From assembly GCA_032622095.1 (NCBI GenBank), contig CP136066.1, positions 60,108,609 to 60,172,608 on the forward strand: a stretch of DNA of 64,000 nucleotides. The letters are read 5' to 3'. Both the position numbers and the translations under genes were made by a program. A model generated the notes under the pieces. That model was not told the origin of the DNA, did no database searches, and worked only from the letters and a program-made list of their open reading frames with translations. Every line of letters starts with the position of its first letter. Positions within the stretch are counted from its first letter, which is position 1. Shown piece by piece: positions 34,301 through 45,734 of the stretch. The stretch comes from Siphonodentalium dalli. Its lineage: Eukaryota; Mollusca; Scaphopoda; Gadilida; Siphonodentaliidae.

Positions 34301-35834
34301 CGTTGCAACATTCTGCAGTAAGGACGCATGTGCTTGATTGTGCGGCAGGTTTGAAGCCAGTATATACAGATGCTCTATTATGGTGTTAAGCTGAAAAGTA
34401 TTTAAATGACATATTTACTTACTAACCACAAGGTGTGTTATGGAGTATATACAAACCAGCGTTCCTGATGGCTGCTATGTTAGAAATTGATCCGTTGTGC
34501 GTGACACATCAAACCCGCTATGAATATCACGAGTACCAAGATTTACGCGAAACATATTTCCAGTTTAGAACTTTCGGATTTTGAAATATTCCGATTCATA
34601 ATAGGCAATGAGGTGAAGGTAACTGTGAATATAATATGCGACATGATCCGAGCCTTCTTTGCCAAAAGAGAAAAATACAGCTAAAATTAAAAGCGAACTT
34701 AAATTGAAAGCAACAACACTGCATATACATAACAATATTATTACGCCACATGTGGTGTAAGTTGTTTTACAGTTTTTCATTTCGCGTGTATCTGTGTAAT
34801 TGTGGGAAAATTATGTTTTGTACCCTGGCTCAATCGTACCGATATGCTGCGTTGGTTCAGAGTGCCGGGGTGAAGATAATTAATCGGGTTGTGTTTATCA
34901 CAGAACGCGTTAACTGCCAAACTCCATTCAGCGCCCTGCTAGGCTATCGCTCCGAAACGATGAGATACCTCTGTCTGGAGTTTGAAAAGCAGACGAAATT
35001 CATAAACGATGTGTACATCTGTTAGAAATTTCGTCGGCTTTTCAAAGAGACATGTAGGCTACTTGGCCATGCGTTTGTCACAAGACAACAGACCTGTTTC
35101 TTGCGTGCATGCATAATTCGTGTTTTATTGATAGTAATGATGAAAAGCGTAACGACTTGTATTAATCGAATAATAAAAATGAAGTTAGTTTGCCGTATCG
35201 TAATCAGGATGGACTTTATTTTACATACGGACTGTCCATCCTTGAAAGTGCAGCCTACTCGTATAGTAAAACGGGGAACTATGCTTGTTTCATATCAAGG
35301 CGACGTCCAGTCGCGGGATGTTGGTCAGTTTCTGTGCCGATGCCACGGGCATACACTGGCGATGGCGGGGTTGTTGACGGGGGTGTCAGGCGTGCAAATG
35401 TAGAGTGACATATTAGCATTAACCTTTATATACTATTATACAAATTAATTGAGTTCGTGTGTATGTCATGCAAAAGGCGACAAAATGACTGAACCCCTCT
35501 GAAAATGTGTACATGGGGGTCATAGCATGCACGTAACCCGGGGATTAAGGGCGCTAATAATGTTTATAACTTTTGCTATAACTTGTTTTGCTTTATTCTA
35601 TTTTTTTGTTGTTAGTTTTGAAGTCTATTATAATATTTAAGGAAGGGGCTGTCCTGTCAACACATTAGGTATTTTGAAAAAATAGTGATTTTGAAGCCAT
35701 TTTCACGAAGCTTGGTATTATTTCTTTAAAATGGGGAATGTGACCCTAAAAATAATATAATAAAAAAAATCCCAGACCCCTGTGTCTTATATATATGTAC
35801 TTTTAGTATTATGATAAATTTGTGTCAGGGGCCG
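34301..35834. other. Unique-looking stretch with a hairpin, no gene supported
   Basis: An inverted repeat lies at 34,978-35,048 (TTTGAAAAGCAGACGAAATT against AAATTTCGTCGGCTTTTCAA, loop about 28). Plus-strand frames at 34,750-35,025 and 35,101-35,408 have no recognisable motif or splice context. An exon of an unknown gene cannot be excluded. Confidence 0.35.
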
Positions 35835-36023
35835 GTGGTTGCATCGTGACCCCGGCGTGACCTTGACCTTCAATATGGCCAATCAAAGGACAAATCGGGT
35901 AAGACGGATTGATTTCGACGAAATTTGATACCTAGGTGTACTTTTGTCAGGGGTGTTTTGGACGGGTCAAATCGTGACCCCGACCTGACGTTGACCTTCG
36001 ATATGGTCAATTCAAGGTCAAAT

Positions 36024-36907
36024 CAGGGGGGGGGGGGAGCGGAAAAAAACTGCAGACACAGGGTGGAAAATACTGTTTTCTTCGGTTTGGGTACCCCCCC
36101 CCCCCCAAACAGCAAAAACTGCAGTTTTTTTCCACTGACCATTTGCCCCCCCCCCCCCCCCACCAGAAAAATCGAATCTACCCCAGCCGGACAACAACTC
36201 GGTTTGACCGGAAACCGAAAATAACACCGGAGCATACAATTCACGAGAAGGTGCTTGGTAACTTAGTTTAGATTATTATGACTAAATTGGTCATTGTCTA
36301 CCAGTAGAACGCAGATTTGTTCCTCGTGATGTCATGACATGTATACAAACATGTATATTGGTGATCGCAACGCTTTGTATGCACTTTAAAAAATGACAAC
36401 TAGTCATTACCTCGACTTTGAAAAAGATGCAAATGAGATGAGTGAGATACCAGCATATAACTGTTTTCTGATACCATTGGAGGAGAAATTGTTTAATACA
36501 TGGGATAGTTCTGCAGTAAAAATTTGCCAGATAAGCGATCGCAGGGTAGAATTCTGCATTCGACTGGTAGACACTGACATAGTCGGCATTATTAAGAGGG
36601 TTAATGGGGTCAATATCACATGTAAACCAAGACAGTGGTTATCCAAAAATGTTTTAGGTGGATTGTACTACTCATATATATATGATTTGGATATTAAGGT
36701 TAATCCATATTCTATAAAATGAGAGAAAATTGAAGTTGTGAGTCTGAAAATACATATTTGGAAAAAAATTACATGCAAATTTATTCCGACAACCCCCCTA
36801 AATGATTAAGGAAAAAAATTACGTGTAAATTTTTGACGCCTAGGTACCCCCCCCCCCCACCCCCGGTACGTTGTGTCCTGCAGTTTTTTCCGGCCCCCCC
36901 CCCCCTG
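36024..36907. mobile_element. Poly-G-TIR DNA element, 884 bp, with 7-bp target duplication
   Basis: Left end CAGGGG(G)n-AGCGGAAAAAAACTGCAGAC; the right end inverted reads CAGGGG(G)n-CCGGAAAAAACTGCAGGAC: terminal inverted repeats of about 35 bp with a variable G-run. The host word GTCAAAT is directly repeated at 36,017-36,023 and 36,908-36,914. CAGGG termini recall hAT elements, whose duplications are 8 bp; here 7 bases match. Further C-runs at 36,095-36,108 and 36,147-36,162 suggest a nested end. Confidence 0.75.
36393..36722 (+). CDS. Small ORF inside the poly-G element (109 aa, unknown)
   Basis: An uninterrupted frame MTTSHYLDFEKDANEMSEIP..., soluble-looking, with mixed charge and two short hydrophobic strands (LVDTDIVGIIKRVNGVNI), ending just before a TGA. 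It lies wholly between the ends of the 36,024-36,907 element, so it is either a captured passenger fragment or chance. No domain recognised, no transposase motif, and only one copy in the window to test conservation. Confidence 0.3.
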   Translation: MTTSHYLDFEKDANEMSEIPAYNCFLIPLEEKLFNTWDSSAVKICQISDRRVEFCIRLVDTDIVGIIKRVNGVNITCKPRQWLSKNVLGGLYYSYIYDLDIKVNPYSIK

Positions 36908-37108
36908 GTCAAATCGGGTAAAACGGACTGATTTCGACGAAATTTATACCTAGGGGTACTTTTCTCCGGGAAGTGTTTTGGACGGGTCAAATCATGACCC
37001 GACCTGACCTTGACTTTCAAAATAGTCAATTCAAGGTCAAATCGCGCCTTTCGCCGGCAATCAGATGGGAAACAGCCCGGACGAAGTCGGGCCCACCAGC
37101 TAGTTTAA

Positions 37109-38700
37109 TAAAAAAAAAACAGCTTGAAGAATGTAATGTATAACACGAGAAACGGGGAAAACTTGATATATGGAACTATCCAAATTTCCCACATGGGATT
37201 TGAAAGCTTGTTTACATCATATTATTATAATTTATATTTATGGCTAATAACATGATCTTGGTGGCGTTACCATTTCTGAGTATGGTTTTCTTGTTATTAT
37301 TTCGCCCTCCGGGTGTATACTAATGTAGAGATCATTGTATCCAATGGACGCTAGGGTTTTTATTTTTAGCATAGGTTTTTTTGGGACTCATTAAAAGTTG
37401 TAGTGCGACCCTGATCACGGGTCCGGCAAAAGGTGTAGTTGTTACGACATATTCGTTTACTGCTTCGCTAGCTGATCTGGCCGATTGGGAGTTATTTTAT
37501 GCTTATCTGGCCGTGTCGAATTGAGCTTTCGCGCTTTCTGCCAGGACAACACATTACGGATTTTTCGCGGATGTGTATTCGCGGATGTGTCATTGCTGCA
37601 TGTAACTTTTATAACCGCGTTAATTGCTTTCGATGTTTATAGGTGTGAACAATGGCTGGGCCACTCTTGAAGATTTTATGGCTGGAACACAAGGCGTAAT
37701 ATAACAGCTAACTTTGCTGATGAAGTATGAGACATATCCCAGTTTGAATGTAGACTAAATGTTTTGCGAAGTATCGGGTGTGTGTTTAATCCGATTAGTA
37801 GATTTTGTATCCGCATTTAGAGGCTTCCGGTGTGGTGAATGAGAAACCTGCAGTAATAAGCCGTAAGTTTTGTAATAATTTGAAGGATTAATTGTATTAA
37901 CGGAATTCTGAGGTGGTGCATTCATGAAACCGATATATTTTATATTATAATTTAGATTCATGCCTAATATGATCTTGAGGGCGTTACCATTTTGGATTAT
38001 GGTTTTCTTGTATTTATTTAATGTATCTTCCCATCATTTGTATAATGTTAATGTAATATAATTATTCATCATAATCTTTCTGCAATTTCAATAAACATAT
38101 ATATCAGAGGAACGAACAAATTCTCATTCACCTTACGAAATGATGACGTTTGAGCATGTGATGTCATCTAGCTACAACATGGTCCATGTAGACCCCCAAA
38201 TTTCCAACTTACCCTAGCCTAAATTCAATCGAAACATTGACCGAAAGTAAGAAAATGTTCGACTTTCGGTTTAAAAACAACCAACTTTTCACACTAACTA
38301 CAGTACTGTGTGGAATATCAAAATATCAGGACAAATCCAATCTATTTTTAGTCGGAAATTTACAACTAATAAATGTGTCAGCCATGAACTTTTCAACTGT
38401 TGAAAATGTTGGCCAAGTTGGGGTGAGACATTGTCTGACCCCCCCCCCCCCCCCCAAACATGTCGCCACGCCGGGGCGTGCTATTTCTAGGAGGTATAAC
38501 TTACTTGAACGACGAAGGCAATGTTATCAACAATACAGCTGTTCTTCTCTTTGTCACTTTTATGAAGCGGATCCTGGAACAGAAGTTAACCCTTTATTTA
38601 CTGAATGGATTTTCCCATTCATTTACAAAAGTATACATTGGAATGGTATATTATTCATTTTGAGGGATCAGGACCAGGAACCTACATCACTAATGTAAAT
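37109..38700. other. Intergenic, one diverged duplication, no gene seen
   Basis: The word pair (ATGATCTTGGTGGCGTTACC..TATGGTTTTCTTGT) at 37,250-37,295 recurs at 37,967-38,011 as ATGATCTTGAGGGCGTTACC. A C17 tract lies at 38,441-38,456 next to a TTTCAACTGTTGAAAATGTT segment that belongs to the TTTCCAACTGTTGG-type repeats seen at 27,370, 29,250 and 56,930. Confidence 0.5.
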
Positions 38701-38702
38701 TA

Positions 38703-39220
38703 TGTAATATCTAAACCGTCCCTTCAGACGTTCGGATAGTATAAATATACATATCTGGAACTCATGTAATATCTAAACCGTCCCTTCAGACGTTCGGATA
38801 GTATAAATGTACATATCTGGAACTCATGTAATATGTGTATACGATGTCAGTGATCAGTCCAGTGTAGCAGGGGACTGAACTCTGTTTACATGATGGCAGG
38901 GGACTGAACTCTGTGTATACGATGTAAGTGACCAGTCCAGTGTAGCAGGGGACTGAACTATGTGTATACGATGTCAGTTATATCAGTCCAGTGTAGAAGG
39001 GGACTGAACTCTGTGTATACGATGTCAGTTATATCAGTCCAGTGTAGAAGGGGACTGAACTCTGTGTATACGATGTCAGTGATCAGTGCGCAGCGTAGCA
39101 GGGGACTGAACTCTGTTTACATGATGGCAGGGGACTGAACTCTGTGTATACGATGTTAGTGATCAGTCCAGCATAGCAGGGGACTGAACTATGTTTACAT
39201 GATGACAGGGGGACGGAACT
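38703..39220. repeat. 62-bp duplication followed by about 50-bp minisatellite
   Basis: ATGTAATATCTAAACCGTCC..GTATAAAT is duplicated at 38,703 and 38,765. From about 38,840 units of the form GCAGGGGACTGAACTCTGTG TATACGATGTCAGTGATCAGTCCAG repeat about eight times. Related words (GGCAGTGGTCA..GGGGACCGAAC) reappear at 54,550-54,690. Confidence 0.9.
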
Positions 39221-39307
39221 CTGGCTCGCAGTTTGATGCCAAATTTCCTGTCGTGCCTTTTCTGAAGTAATGTTGTCCATATCCTAAAAATACCATCTGA
39301 ATACCAG

Positions 39308-39577
39308 TTAACCCTTTGATGGCGGGAGCTGCGCTGGTGCAGCATTAAATATACTGTACCAGTGCATTATCTAATATATGCGAATCGCACATTAGGGAGC
39401 ATCGTATATGTACATGTAAGACAATGCCCTGGCTTACAATTATGGTAAATATAGTTAGGCCAATGTATTTGTTAAAAATATGCTAGGCTCCCTAGGGGAG
39501 ACTCGTATATATAAAGCGAATGCATTGGCACAGGGTTTTTCGCAAAATTTCAGGACGCTGCACTCATGGAAGGGTTA
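39308..39577. mobile_element. TTAA-ended hairpin MITE, copy 4
   Basis: TTAACCCTTTGATGGCGGGA at 39,308; GCACTCATGGAAGGGTTAA ending at 39,577. Internal GCTGCGCTGGTGCAGCATTA is itself a hairpin and matches the right-end words of copies 1 and 2. Two decayed hairpin cores lie between. Confidence 0.65.
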
Positions 39578-39784
39578 AAAGAGCGGGATGAGTCGTGCCT
39601 ACCCGTTAACAAAATATGGAAGACATAGTTAGTAAATTAACACTAATATCATAGTTTTCACACATTTCCTGAAGCTTAACTTCCACATATTAAGAGGTAC
39701 TAACCCGAATCCCGCGAATCGCCTTAAAATTGCTGAAACGGGTACCTACAAAGTGAATGACACCCTCAATATACGTGAGATCAC

Positions 39785-40045
39785 TTAGTCGTGGCCATAT
39801 TGATACATTCAGCCCCATTCCGCGGTTTAAGTACTACAGATCAAAGTTCTGGAGATGCATTCCATATATGGAACTTTTGAATTTTCGTGAATCCATATAT
39901 GGAGATTTTGAATATTCATGAATTATAAATATGGAATCATGAATATTCAGAAGTTCCATATATGGAATACACCTCCATAACTTAACCTGTGGCACTTAAA
40001 CCACGGAACGGGGCTGGGTGAATACAATATGGCCGCGACTCAGTG
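39785..40045. mobile_element. Foldback element with CCATATATGG core
   Basis: GGCCATATTGATACATTCAG..CCCATTCCGCGGTTTAAG at the left pairs with CTTAAACCACGGAACGGGGC..AATACAATATGGCC at the right. Inside, TTCCATATATGGAA occurs repeatedly. Related copies are at 52,280-52,515 and 52,700-52,875. Confidence 0.75.
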
Positions 40046-40274
40046 ACAGGGCTTATTGACACAATGGCTCACTTTTATGTTGTGCTGGTATTTCCTGAGT
40101 TGTACTAAGATAGATTTTTGGTTGTGCGTCTTCGCCCTCCACCGATGTCTGTGGCTCACGGCAGATTTATAGTGCAGCACTGGTAAGGCGTAACTCTGCA
40201 GACTGTCTATCTCAATAACCTAAAACAAAACTAAATTTATAATGCAGCACTGGTAACCATCAAGTCTGAGTTTA

Positions 40275-40680
40275 GTGTGTCAGTCAATTGTAGAATGAGG
40301 TCCCCCGAGGGTGAATTTAGTGACGCTATCCCGCATAGCGGGCTAGCATTACCAAATTCTCCCTCTGGGGACCTCATTCTGCATGGCCTCATCTGCTATG
40401 GGAGACATAGACTCAGATTGAAGTTCCCAAATGGTGAATATTGTGATGTACACCCATTGGGAACATCGTATATGCATTTTATCTTCTGCAAATGGGGGGG
40501 GGGGGGGTATAGAAACTTCCAAAAAGGGAAAAAGTAACTAAAAACAATGTTAATTTGAGACTATATATACTTCCCAGAAGATGAGGCCTAATCAGAATGA
40601 GGTACCCAGAGGGTAAATTTGGTGATGCTAGCTCGCTATATCACTAAATCCTCCCTCTGGGGACCTCACTCTGCAAATGA
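40275..40680. repeat. Two hairpins of one foldback family
   Basis: At 40,296-40,381, AGAATGAGGTCCCC..GAGGG..AATTTAGTGACGCTA faces its inverse ..CCCTCTGGGGACCTCATTCT. At 40,595-40,675, GAATGAGGTACCCAGAGGGT faces CCCTCTGGGGACCTCACTCT. Confidence 0.8.
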
Positions 40681-40917
40681 CAGACACAATAAACTCAGGC
40701 TTGGTAACCACTGTATATGTCAATAAACTGAATGAAACGAAATGTATAGTACAGCACTGATAGGGCATAACCCTGTGGACTGTCAATCGCAATCTCCTGA
40801 AACGGAACTTTTAATGCTGCGCTGCATGGTAAGGCATACACCGGTGGACTTTTCAGTCTCAATAATCTGAAACGAAACAGTTGCATATAATAGTGTGGTT
40901 GCTCTAACAACATCACC

Positions 40918-41725
40918 CCTGGTTAAGTGATCCTGCTAATTTGTTTTGATGTTGGTAGGGCAAAGCGATTATGTATTGTTATGATGTTGGTGGGTCCTGC
41001 TGAATTGCTTTGGTGTTGGTGGGTCCTGTTGATTTGTTATGATGTTTGTGGGTCCTGCTAATTTGCTATGATGTTGGTGGATTCTGCTGATTTGTTATTG
41101 AGATGGTGGGTTCTGTTGCTATGATGCTGGTGGGTCCTTCTATATTTCTATGATGCTGGTGGGTCCTGCTGAATTGCTATACGATGCAGTTGGGTTATGC
41201 TTAATTGCTATGATGCTGGTGGGTCCTGCTTAATTGCTTTGATGTCGATGGATCCTGCTGAATTGTATTTGATGCTGGTGGGTCCTGTTAGATTGCTATG
41301 CTGTTGATGGGTCGTGCTGAAACGCTATGATGCTATGTGTCCTGCTGAATTGCTATGATGCTGGTGGGTCCGGCTGAATTACTAACCTCTGGTGGGTCCT
41401 GCTGCATTGATATGTTGGTGGGTCCTGCTAATTTGCTATGATGGTGGGTCCAATTGAATTTCGATGATGCGGTGGGTCTTGCTTAATTGATATGCTGCAG
41501 GTGGTCCTGTTAATTTTCTATGATGCTGGTGGGTCCTGCCATATCGCTATAGTGCTGGTGGGTCCTTCTTAAATGCTTTGATCTCGGTGGGTCCTGCTGA
41601 ATTGCATATGATGTTAGTGGGTCCTGCTAATTGCTTTGACATCGGTGGGTCCTGCTGAATTGCATATTAAGTTGGTGGGTCCTGCTGATTTGCTTTGATG
41701 TTGGTATGGCAAATCGATGTTGTTA
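40918..41725. repeat. About 30-bp minisatellite (GGTGGGTCCTGCTGAATTGC)
   Basis: About 26 degenerate units of TATGATGCTGGTGGGTCCTG CTGAATTGC. A short piece of the same family, with the same exit sequence (..GTTAAGAAA), is at 59,862-59,950. Confidence 0.9.
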
Positions 41726-41830
41726 AGAAACAGTATACCGTGTATTTAAAGTTGTCGTTTTCGTGGTATCAATAACCACAATAAGACAAATAATAACATC
41801 AACACTCGTCACAAGCCCCCCCCCCCCCTC

Positions 41831-42335
41831 AATAACCGGAACCACGCGCATAAGACACATTAGACTGTCACCTCTTCCTGTTTTCTCATGTAATCACATC
41901 AAATTTCATGGGTATCCCAGTCACGAAGATACATCCAGTAGCACTCCCAGTCACGAAGCTACTTCCAAAAGCACTCCCAGTCACGTAGATACTTCCAGCA
42001 ACACTCCCTACAGGCCACCCAAATAACCGTAACCATGCACACGCATAAGACACAGGATGTCACCTATTCCTGTTTCCTCATGTAATCACATCAATTTGCA
42101 TGGGTATCCCAGTCACGGAGATACTTCCACAACACTCCAAACATGCCACCCAAATAACCGGAACCACACCCATAAGACACATTAGACTGTCACCTATTCC
42201 TGTTGCCTCATGTAATCACATCAAATTTCATGGGTATCCCAGTCACGAAGTCGATCCCAACGCAATACGAATAAACACACACAGGGGCGTCCCAAATAAC
42301 CAGAACCACGAATATAAGACACATTAGACTCTCAC
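41831..42335 (-). repeat. Exon-derived tandem repeat downstream of the RING2 exon
   Basis: Three diverged units, with starts at about 41,831, 42,021 and 42,152, precede the native copy whose intron part starts at 42,294. Each contains a degenerate copy of the last 65-75 bases of the RING2 exon, its splice donor and about 40 intron bases. On the plus strand the native reads CACCTCTTCCTGTTTTCTCA..CATGGTTTTCCCAGTC; the units read CACCTCTTCCTGTTTTCTCA..CATGGGTATCCCAGTC. The donor GT is kept in all (GTGACA against native GTGAGA). Unit lengths are about 190, 131 and 142 bp; the first has extra 30-bp subrepeats. Confidence 0.8.
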
Positions 42336-42535
42336 CTCTTCCTGTTTTCTCATCCCTTCACATCTAATGTCATGGTTTTCCCAGTCGGTAAGACACTCCC
42401 AACAGAACGAGTGTCCACAGCGACAGTTCATATGCGGACAGCCACCACTCTTTTCCAATGGATATCGGCAAGCGGGGCATTTTTTCGTTTGAGCAAAGTA
42501 TACATCATCGTCATGACCAATTGGTACCATGTCAC
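42336..42535 (-). CDS. RBR E3 ubiquitin ligase, exon 6: RING2 (catalytic) domain
   Basis: Minus-strand exon between acceptor ..GATTTCAG and donor GAAGAG|GTGAGAG, phase 1 in and phase 0 out. It encodes KKCPACRYPLEKSGGCPHMN and CRCGHSFCWECL, the RING2 (Rcat) domain. By family rule the cysteine after HMN (HMNC) is the active-site residue that receives ubiquitin from the E2 before transfer to substrate. The C-R-C-G-H-x-F-C-W-x-C spacing and W..H..C end resemble Ariadne-type and plant RBR proteins. The acidic lead-in GHDDDVYFAQ follows from the previous exon with matching phase. The 3' end of this exon has been copied into the next intron (41,831-42,335). No further downstream exon is certain; the candidate at 30,529-30,702 is compatible in phase. 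Confidence 0.9.
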
Positions 42536-42851
42536 CTGAAATCACCAGGGAATTTTCTCAGAATTGAAATGTTGGTTGAAACTTTAAATGATAAAGGGAA
42601 TTTTGTGGATTATTTTTCAGTCCATCCAACTTTGTTGATTTTATAAGTGAATCAATTAAATCATTTGACAGATTAATAGAATGTGGTGCATACTGTATAT
42701 ATCGGAGGCGGCAAAAAGAGCCATGATGACACATTTAATGTATGTCTTCGCTATATACAGCTAAGGAATGACATGTCATACGAATGAGCTTATCGCTTCC
42801 AAACCATTACTAGTAAATACTGACAAATAATAGTATGGATGAGATGATATA

Positions 42852-43312
42852 TGTGACCCGCCATATCAAATCCAGTCGTAAGTCGGGATTTTTTTACTCT
42901 GTGCCAATGCATTCTCTTATATATGCGAGTCGACCATAGGTCGCCTCGCATATATAAGAGAATGCATTGGCCTAACAATTTTTTATCATTTTTTTTTAAA
43001 TAAATGTTTCTTAAAATTTTTAGGACATAAAATAAAAAACATCCATTACCCTGCAGGGAGCCCCACACATATATATAGAAGCATATAGAAGAGTGTCGTC
43101 TGCTCATGTTTGTCTGGTGCTCTGTATGGGTGAAATTATAAATTGTTAAAGAATACAAGAAAAAAATATTAAAATTGTAAAATATTGTTAGGCCAATGCA
43201 TTCTCTTATATATGCGAGGCAACCTATGGTCGACTCGCATATATAAGAGAATGCATTGGCACAGGGTAAAAAAAATCCCGACTTACGACTGGATTTGATA
43301 TGGCGGGTCACA
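42852..43312. mobile_element. TA-target hairpin MITE (TGTGACCCGCC termini), copy 1
   Basis: 46-bp terminal inverted repeats TGTGACCCGCCATATCAAAT CCAGTCGTAAGTCGGGATTTTT, flanked by TA/ATAT compatible with a Tc1/mariner-like target. Just inside each end lies a complete hairpin core (42,901-42,971 and 43,192-43,262). The asymmetric middle (CCTGCAGGGAGCCCCACACA) fixes orientation: it is inverted relative to the copy at 50,112-50,570. It sits in the intron between the IBR and RING2 exons. Confidence 0.85.
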
Positions 43313-43463
43313 TATCAACTAATACATAACGGTCGATTATTACTGTAACTGTATATTTCAGTAATGTTATGATACATGTCAGGTACATGCAGGTAACTCG
43401 GGTGCAGGTGTGCCGAACCAAGTTCCATCACGATGACAAAGAGAATGATTTTCTATTGCTTAC

Positions 43464-43598
43464 CTCGTTGTTCAAGTAGTTTGGAATATATTTTCGCTTG
43501 TGGGCATGATAGAGGCCAATGAGGAACATCACCACAGTCATAGCACCATTTCGCCTGACATTCACATTTCACTGGTAGAGAAAGATCTCTCATTTTAC
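43464..43598 (-). CDS. RBR E3 ubiquitin ligase, exon 5: second half of IBR
   Basis: Minus-strand exon, acceptor ..TTTCATCAGCAG and donor CAACGAG|GTAAGC, phase 1 to phase 1, 135 bp. It encodes GKMRDLSLPVKCECQAKWCY then DCGDVPHWPLSC. With the previous exon's YCPNAQC this completes the IBR zinc pattern C-x4-C..C-x-C-x4-C-x2-C-x4-H-x4-C. The first codon (GGT) is split across the junction and forms only if the native donor at 48,920 is used. The IBR domain links RING1 and RING2 and is structural. Confidence 0.88.
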
Positions 43599-44666
43599 CT
43601 GCTGATGAAACATGGACTAATCAGTTTCACCCATGTTAACATGTAAACCTCTCTCGCGTGCACGTTGGTGATATTGGACCTGTTTTTTTTCTGAATTTGA
43701 CTTAAATTTATGGGCAACCTATGGTAGATTCGCATATATAAGAGAATGCATTGGCACAGAGTTTTCACAAAAAATCGGGAAGCTCCAGTCATTCATACCA
43801 ACACTGGAAATGTTTAGATTGGTAAAACTGGCCCCATCAAGAATAACACGGTTTAATTATTTACCCGAATATTGAACGTATTATACAGTACTGTAGTCAG
43901 CCAGGTATATATGTTCTATTTCGCGAAACATAACAGCGATTTAGTTAGTTATCAAAGAGACAAGAAACGTGCCATACATATACTACATACAGACAACATC
44001 AAATAAGGCTACAATACTCGCGCATTAACTTAAAGGGGTATACTGTACGCCATTTTCAATAAACTCCTGGTAATAACAACGATCTAATATCGATAGAAAC
44101 AGAAATGTAAGTAATTTGAGTCGAAGATGTATTCTACAAACGTTCAGGTTAATAGGTTATCTTAATATTAAATTTAATAATTTGATATAAATTTAAATTA
44201 CGGCTGTAAAACATTGTGTTGATAAGGGGTGTAATCTCGAGCCACTCACTGCCTAGTGACTATACAATAACAGTATATAGGACCAATATATGTATATAAT
44301 ATAATATTTATTTCATACATTTGCTTAAAAAATGAAGAAAAAAATACTCGACAACAACAATTTGTATTTTCGCATTTTGGTTAGTCTTCCATCCGTAACA
44401 TTTGTTCGTACTCAACAGACTTTCAAATAATGGAAATCTGGTTACCTTATTCTACGACTCACAGACTATCATAGAAACCAACAACAACATTTGAGTACAT
44501 TATCCCTTTAAGTGCAGCATAACATTCACACTTTATGCTGTAGAGTTTATCAAGAAACTATAGTTGTTCTGCTGTTGGTCACGATTTACCGCCACATGTG
44601 CACAGTGACAAACAGTATAGTATGATATATCTTGGCGCGAAGTTTTCAATCTAAACCTATCTATTA

Positions 44667-45677
44667 TTAAAGATGCATAATCCGAAATAACGCCCCCAAA
44701 TTACTATTTCTTTGGCTTCGGCAGGGGGGGGGGGGGTGATCAAAGCCACCAACAAGCAATTTTTTCCGCAACTAAAAAAGAAATTTCCTGCTTGTTTTTT
44801 AGTGTTTTGGCAATGAGTTGGGCTTCAAAACCACTTTGAATGAGAGAAATAATGTAATTCTAACTGGTAAACTGACTGCAGACAGTTATCGTGTTGTATT
44901 TTGTTGCAAATTTTGAAATCCAAGATGGCCGCTGGCAGCCATGTTTTTTTGGCCGAATGACCTCAAAATGACTAATTCCTATTTACATGCCCATGTTAAC
45001 ATCCATGATAAATAGTATGCACAGAAATTCATATACAGCTGTTTACAGTGAATTTTCCCCCGCAAATCTCTGTTTTAGTATTAAAAGGGGGGGTGGGTGT
45101 CAAAAAATGGTCGGAAAAAAACTGCCGAAAACGGAAAAAAATTTGGCGGTGGGGGTGGGTGGGTACAAAAAATGATCGAAAGGGAAAAAATGCCATACGT
45201 GCCTGAATTTTTTTTCCGACCCCCCCCCCCCCCCCCCCCCCCCCCCCTGGCTTCGGGGGATAAAATATATTTGATTCGAGTCGCGAACCCACCCGCCAAA
45301 GCTCAGAGTGATCAGATATCGATTTTTTAAATTTGTTATTTCTCGAAATGTGGAATTATTTGTGGCCCAGAAAAGAGCCGTCATATCCACAGTCTCGGAC
45401 ACAATTGCGGATGAAGATGGGTAACTCTAAAATAAAATTGCAATACGGCCAAATGTCGTGATACTCAATATGATAATACGGCCATTTTCGTTGAACAACA
45501 TGTTGATAAATAACACGTTTTGGGAAATTGCATACCATAGCTGACAGTCACTGGTTAGCATTATTTTGTTGTAATTAATCGATTCTGATAACAAAAAGCG
45601 TATTTTGAAGAAAAGTTAATGTCGTTGTAACTTGATGATATGGATGGGGACCGTCTGATCGGATTCAGTACCTTTAA
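44667..45677. mobile_element. TTAAAG-ended MITE family, copy 1, with a nested insertion
   Basis: Begins TTAAAGATGCATAATCCGAA and ends GGATTCAGTACCTTTAA. Internal words (TTGATTCGAGTC, GTGATCAGATATCGATTTTT, TTATTTGTGGCCCAGAAAAG, TAATTAATCGATTCTGATAA) are shared with 53,622-54,080 (inverted) and 55,490-55,863. A poly-G element at 44,722-45,249 interrupts it. Confidence 0.85.
44722..45249. mobile_element. Poly-G-TIR DNA element, 528 bp, with 7-bp target duplication
   Basis: Starts CAGGGGGGG and ends with a C28-type run plus CTG. The host word GCTTCGG is directly repeated at 44,715-44,721 and 45,250-45,256. The right end (GTGCCTGAATTTTTTTTCCG then C-run) is shared with 15,230-15,300. Contains ATCCAAGATGGCCGCTGGCA. 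No gene. Confidence 0.75.
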
Positions 45678-45734
45678 TACATGGTTGTATGCACCGGGAA
45701 CTCGAAACAAATCTCGTTTTTTTATTATTATTAT

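Larger units (their letters stand above)
35835..37108. repeat. A-type repeat (TTGACCTTGA family), split by an insertion
   Basis: Flanks 35,835-36,023 and 36,908-37,108 carry the same words as unit A at 10,528-10,776: GACCTTGACCTTCAA, TTTTGGACGGGTCAAATC, GGTCAATTCAAGGTCAAATC. The right flank ends GGACGAAGTCGGGCCCACCA GCTAG, the inverse of A's start. A poly-G element (36,024-36,907) interrupts it. Confidence 0.8.

Noticed and set aside
34750-35408. Plus-strand frames of 91-100 codons
   Set aside because: No motif, no consistent splice borders, and an internal hairpin suggests repeat origin for part.
45029-45402. Overlapping frames rich in Gly, Pro or Lys
   Set aside because: Translation of homopolymer C/G and A runs at a poly-G element end.
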